Shown piece after piece: positions 63,192-64,000 of a stretch of 64,000 bases of DNA; the stretch's first letter is position 1; each line of letters begins with the position of its first letter. The position numbers and the translations under genes are program-made. The notes under the pieces are model-generated. The model saw nothing but the letters and a program-made list of their open reading frames with translations. It had not been told where the DNA came from and made no database searches. The stretch covers positions 6,936,501-7,000,500 of the forward strand of contig NC_092569.1 in the NCBI RefSeq assembly GCF_037975245.1, written 5' to 3'. This DNA is from Apostichopus japonicus (Eukaryota > Echinodermata > Holothuroidea > Aspidochirotida > Stichopodidae).

Positions 63192-63890
63192 GTAACCCAT
63201 CCCTCCACAGCCCCCCCCCACCCCTCCCCTATCACCTCTGTGTCATTTTCGCAAGATAAAACACTCAGTGAATCCATTTTTTTGTAGTTTAGGATGTCCA
63301 ACTATAAATTCAAGATCGGAAAATAGTTGAACATATTGCTAGATGCCTGGAAATACTTTCAATCACCGCGTATAGAGGCCTACTAACTCGGGCTAAATTT
63401 GTGTAACACCGTACGTCTCCGTGGTACAGTATGGGCTTACTCTGCTCGAGTGCTCGAGCAAAACGTTACGCCGCGAACAAGAGCCTTTTAGCGCTTCTCC
63501 ATATAGGAGTTTTCAGTTTTCAACAAATTATATAAGCGTCATCACTAACTTACAAAAATATAAATACCCCTATTAGATCAATGCTATTTCACACTGTCGC
63601 TGAATAGACAGCATTGAAGCCATGGTAACACAACACTATTCAAAACATGACCAAACAACTATCTATACTGTCGGAACCGAATAATACTAATGTACGGTGG
63701 TTTAAAGTTGTAGATTAAACGTGTTAATTATATTCTCGACAAGTCTGAAAAGTTACATTAAAGTGATATCTTGACGAAAATTATCAAATTTTCGAATCGC
63801 AGCGTTTTGCGTACCTTGACAACTCGACAAATATCGTACTTTTTTTTAAATCTTTTTTTGGTGACGATGCCGAAGGTGTGTGTGCCCTTG
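63192..63890 (+). other. Start of GPCR intron 2
   Basis: No third exon could be found in this stretch. It has a C-rich tract at about 63210-63230 and nothing else recognisable. Confidence 0.4.
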
Positions 63891-63891
63891 T

Positions 63892-64000
63892 ATTGTATTC
63901 TGACCGAGGACTTGAAAAAAGAATTCCAGGTCCTCGGATGTGATTTCTAAAGAATCACCACGTCCTCGAAAGAATTCTATTGTTATGGGGTATTGTTAAG
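63892..64000. mobile_element. Small MITE-like element, copy 2 (cut by window end)
   Basis: Starts TTCTGACCGAGGACTTG and continues through ATGTGATTTCTAAAGAATCA and CACGTCCTCGAAAG to the window end. This is the reverse complement, nearly base for base, of about 33448-33558. Confidence 0.75.

Overview
This is eukaryotic nuclear DNA. It is AT-rich, carries multi-exon genes with canonical GT-AG introns, and is full of tandem repeats, MITEs, SINEs and one LINE. There is no sign of bacterial gene organisation. The gene content (a CSPP1-type centrosomal protein, a WSC-domain membrane receptor, a prostanoid-receptor-like GPCR) and the repeat types (CR1-like LINE, many hAT-type MITEs, tRNA-derived SINEs) suggest a marine invertebrate animal. 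An invertebrate deuterostome such as an echinoderm is my best guess, but the species cannot be named from sequence alone.

Layout. (1) 320-18905, minus strand: the 5' two thirds or so of a CSPP1-like gene. Sixteen coding exons keep phase throughout and encode the first 501 codons; the 3' end lies beyond the left edge of the window. Its introns hold an 81-bp minisatellite (about 25 copies), a 119-bp minisatellite (about 16 copies), a TTAA-flanked MITE, a tRNA-derived SINE and hAT-like MITEs. A 43-bp minisatellite contains the real splice donor of the first coding exon. (2) 18927-23830: region upstream of that gene, with a second TTAA MITE and a 1.7-kb hAT-type element with perfect 8-bp target-site duplication. 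(3) 23850-27513, plus strand: a broken CR1-like LINE (endonuclease and reverse transcriptase remnants) interrupted by a foldback hairpin element and by an apparently pure (TAGA)220 array. (4) 31151-45440, minus strand: a complete seven-exon gene for a 312-residue type I membrane protein with signal peptide, one WSC domain, Ser/Thr-rich stalk, one membrane span and an acidic tail. Its introns hold several GC-rich hAT-type MITEs with intact 8-bp duplications, and a SINE. (5) 45441-59174: intergenic, with a decayed ~310-bp tandem repeat, a 33-bp array, a 52-bp array, a hammerhead-ribozyme-like motif and a pair of nested hAT elements. (6) 59175 to beyond the right edge, plus strand: a divergent class A GPCR related to prostanoid receptors, with two exons seen.

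The three protein genes show no functional link to each other. They act at centrosomes/cilia, at the cell surface through glycan or matrix binding, and in lipid or other small-ligand signalling. Most short ORFs in the window are chance ORFs or read through tandem repeats. All exon boundaries here were worked out by eye from splice consensus and phase agreement; no alignment or transcript was available.
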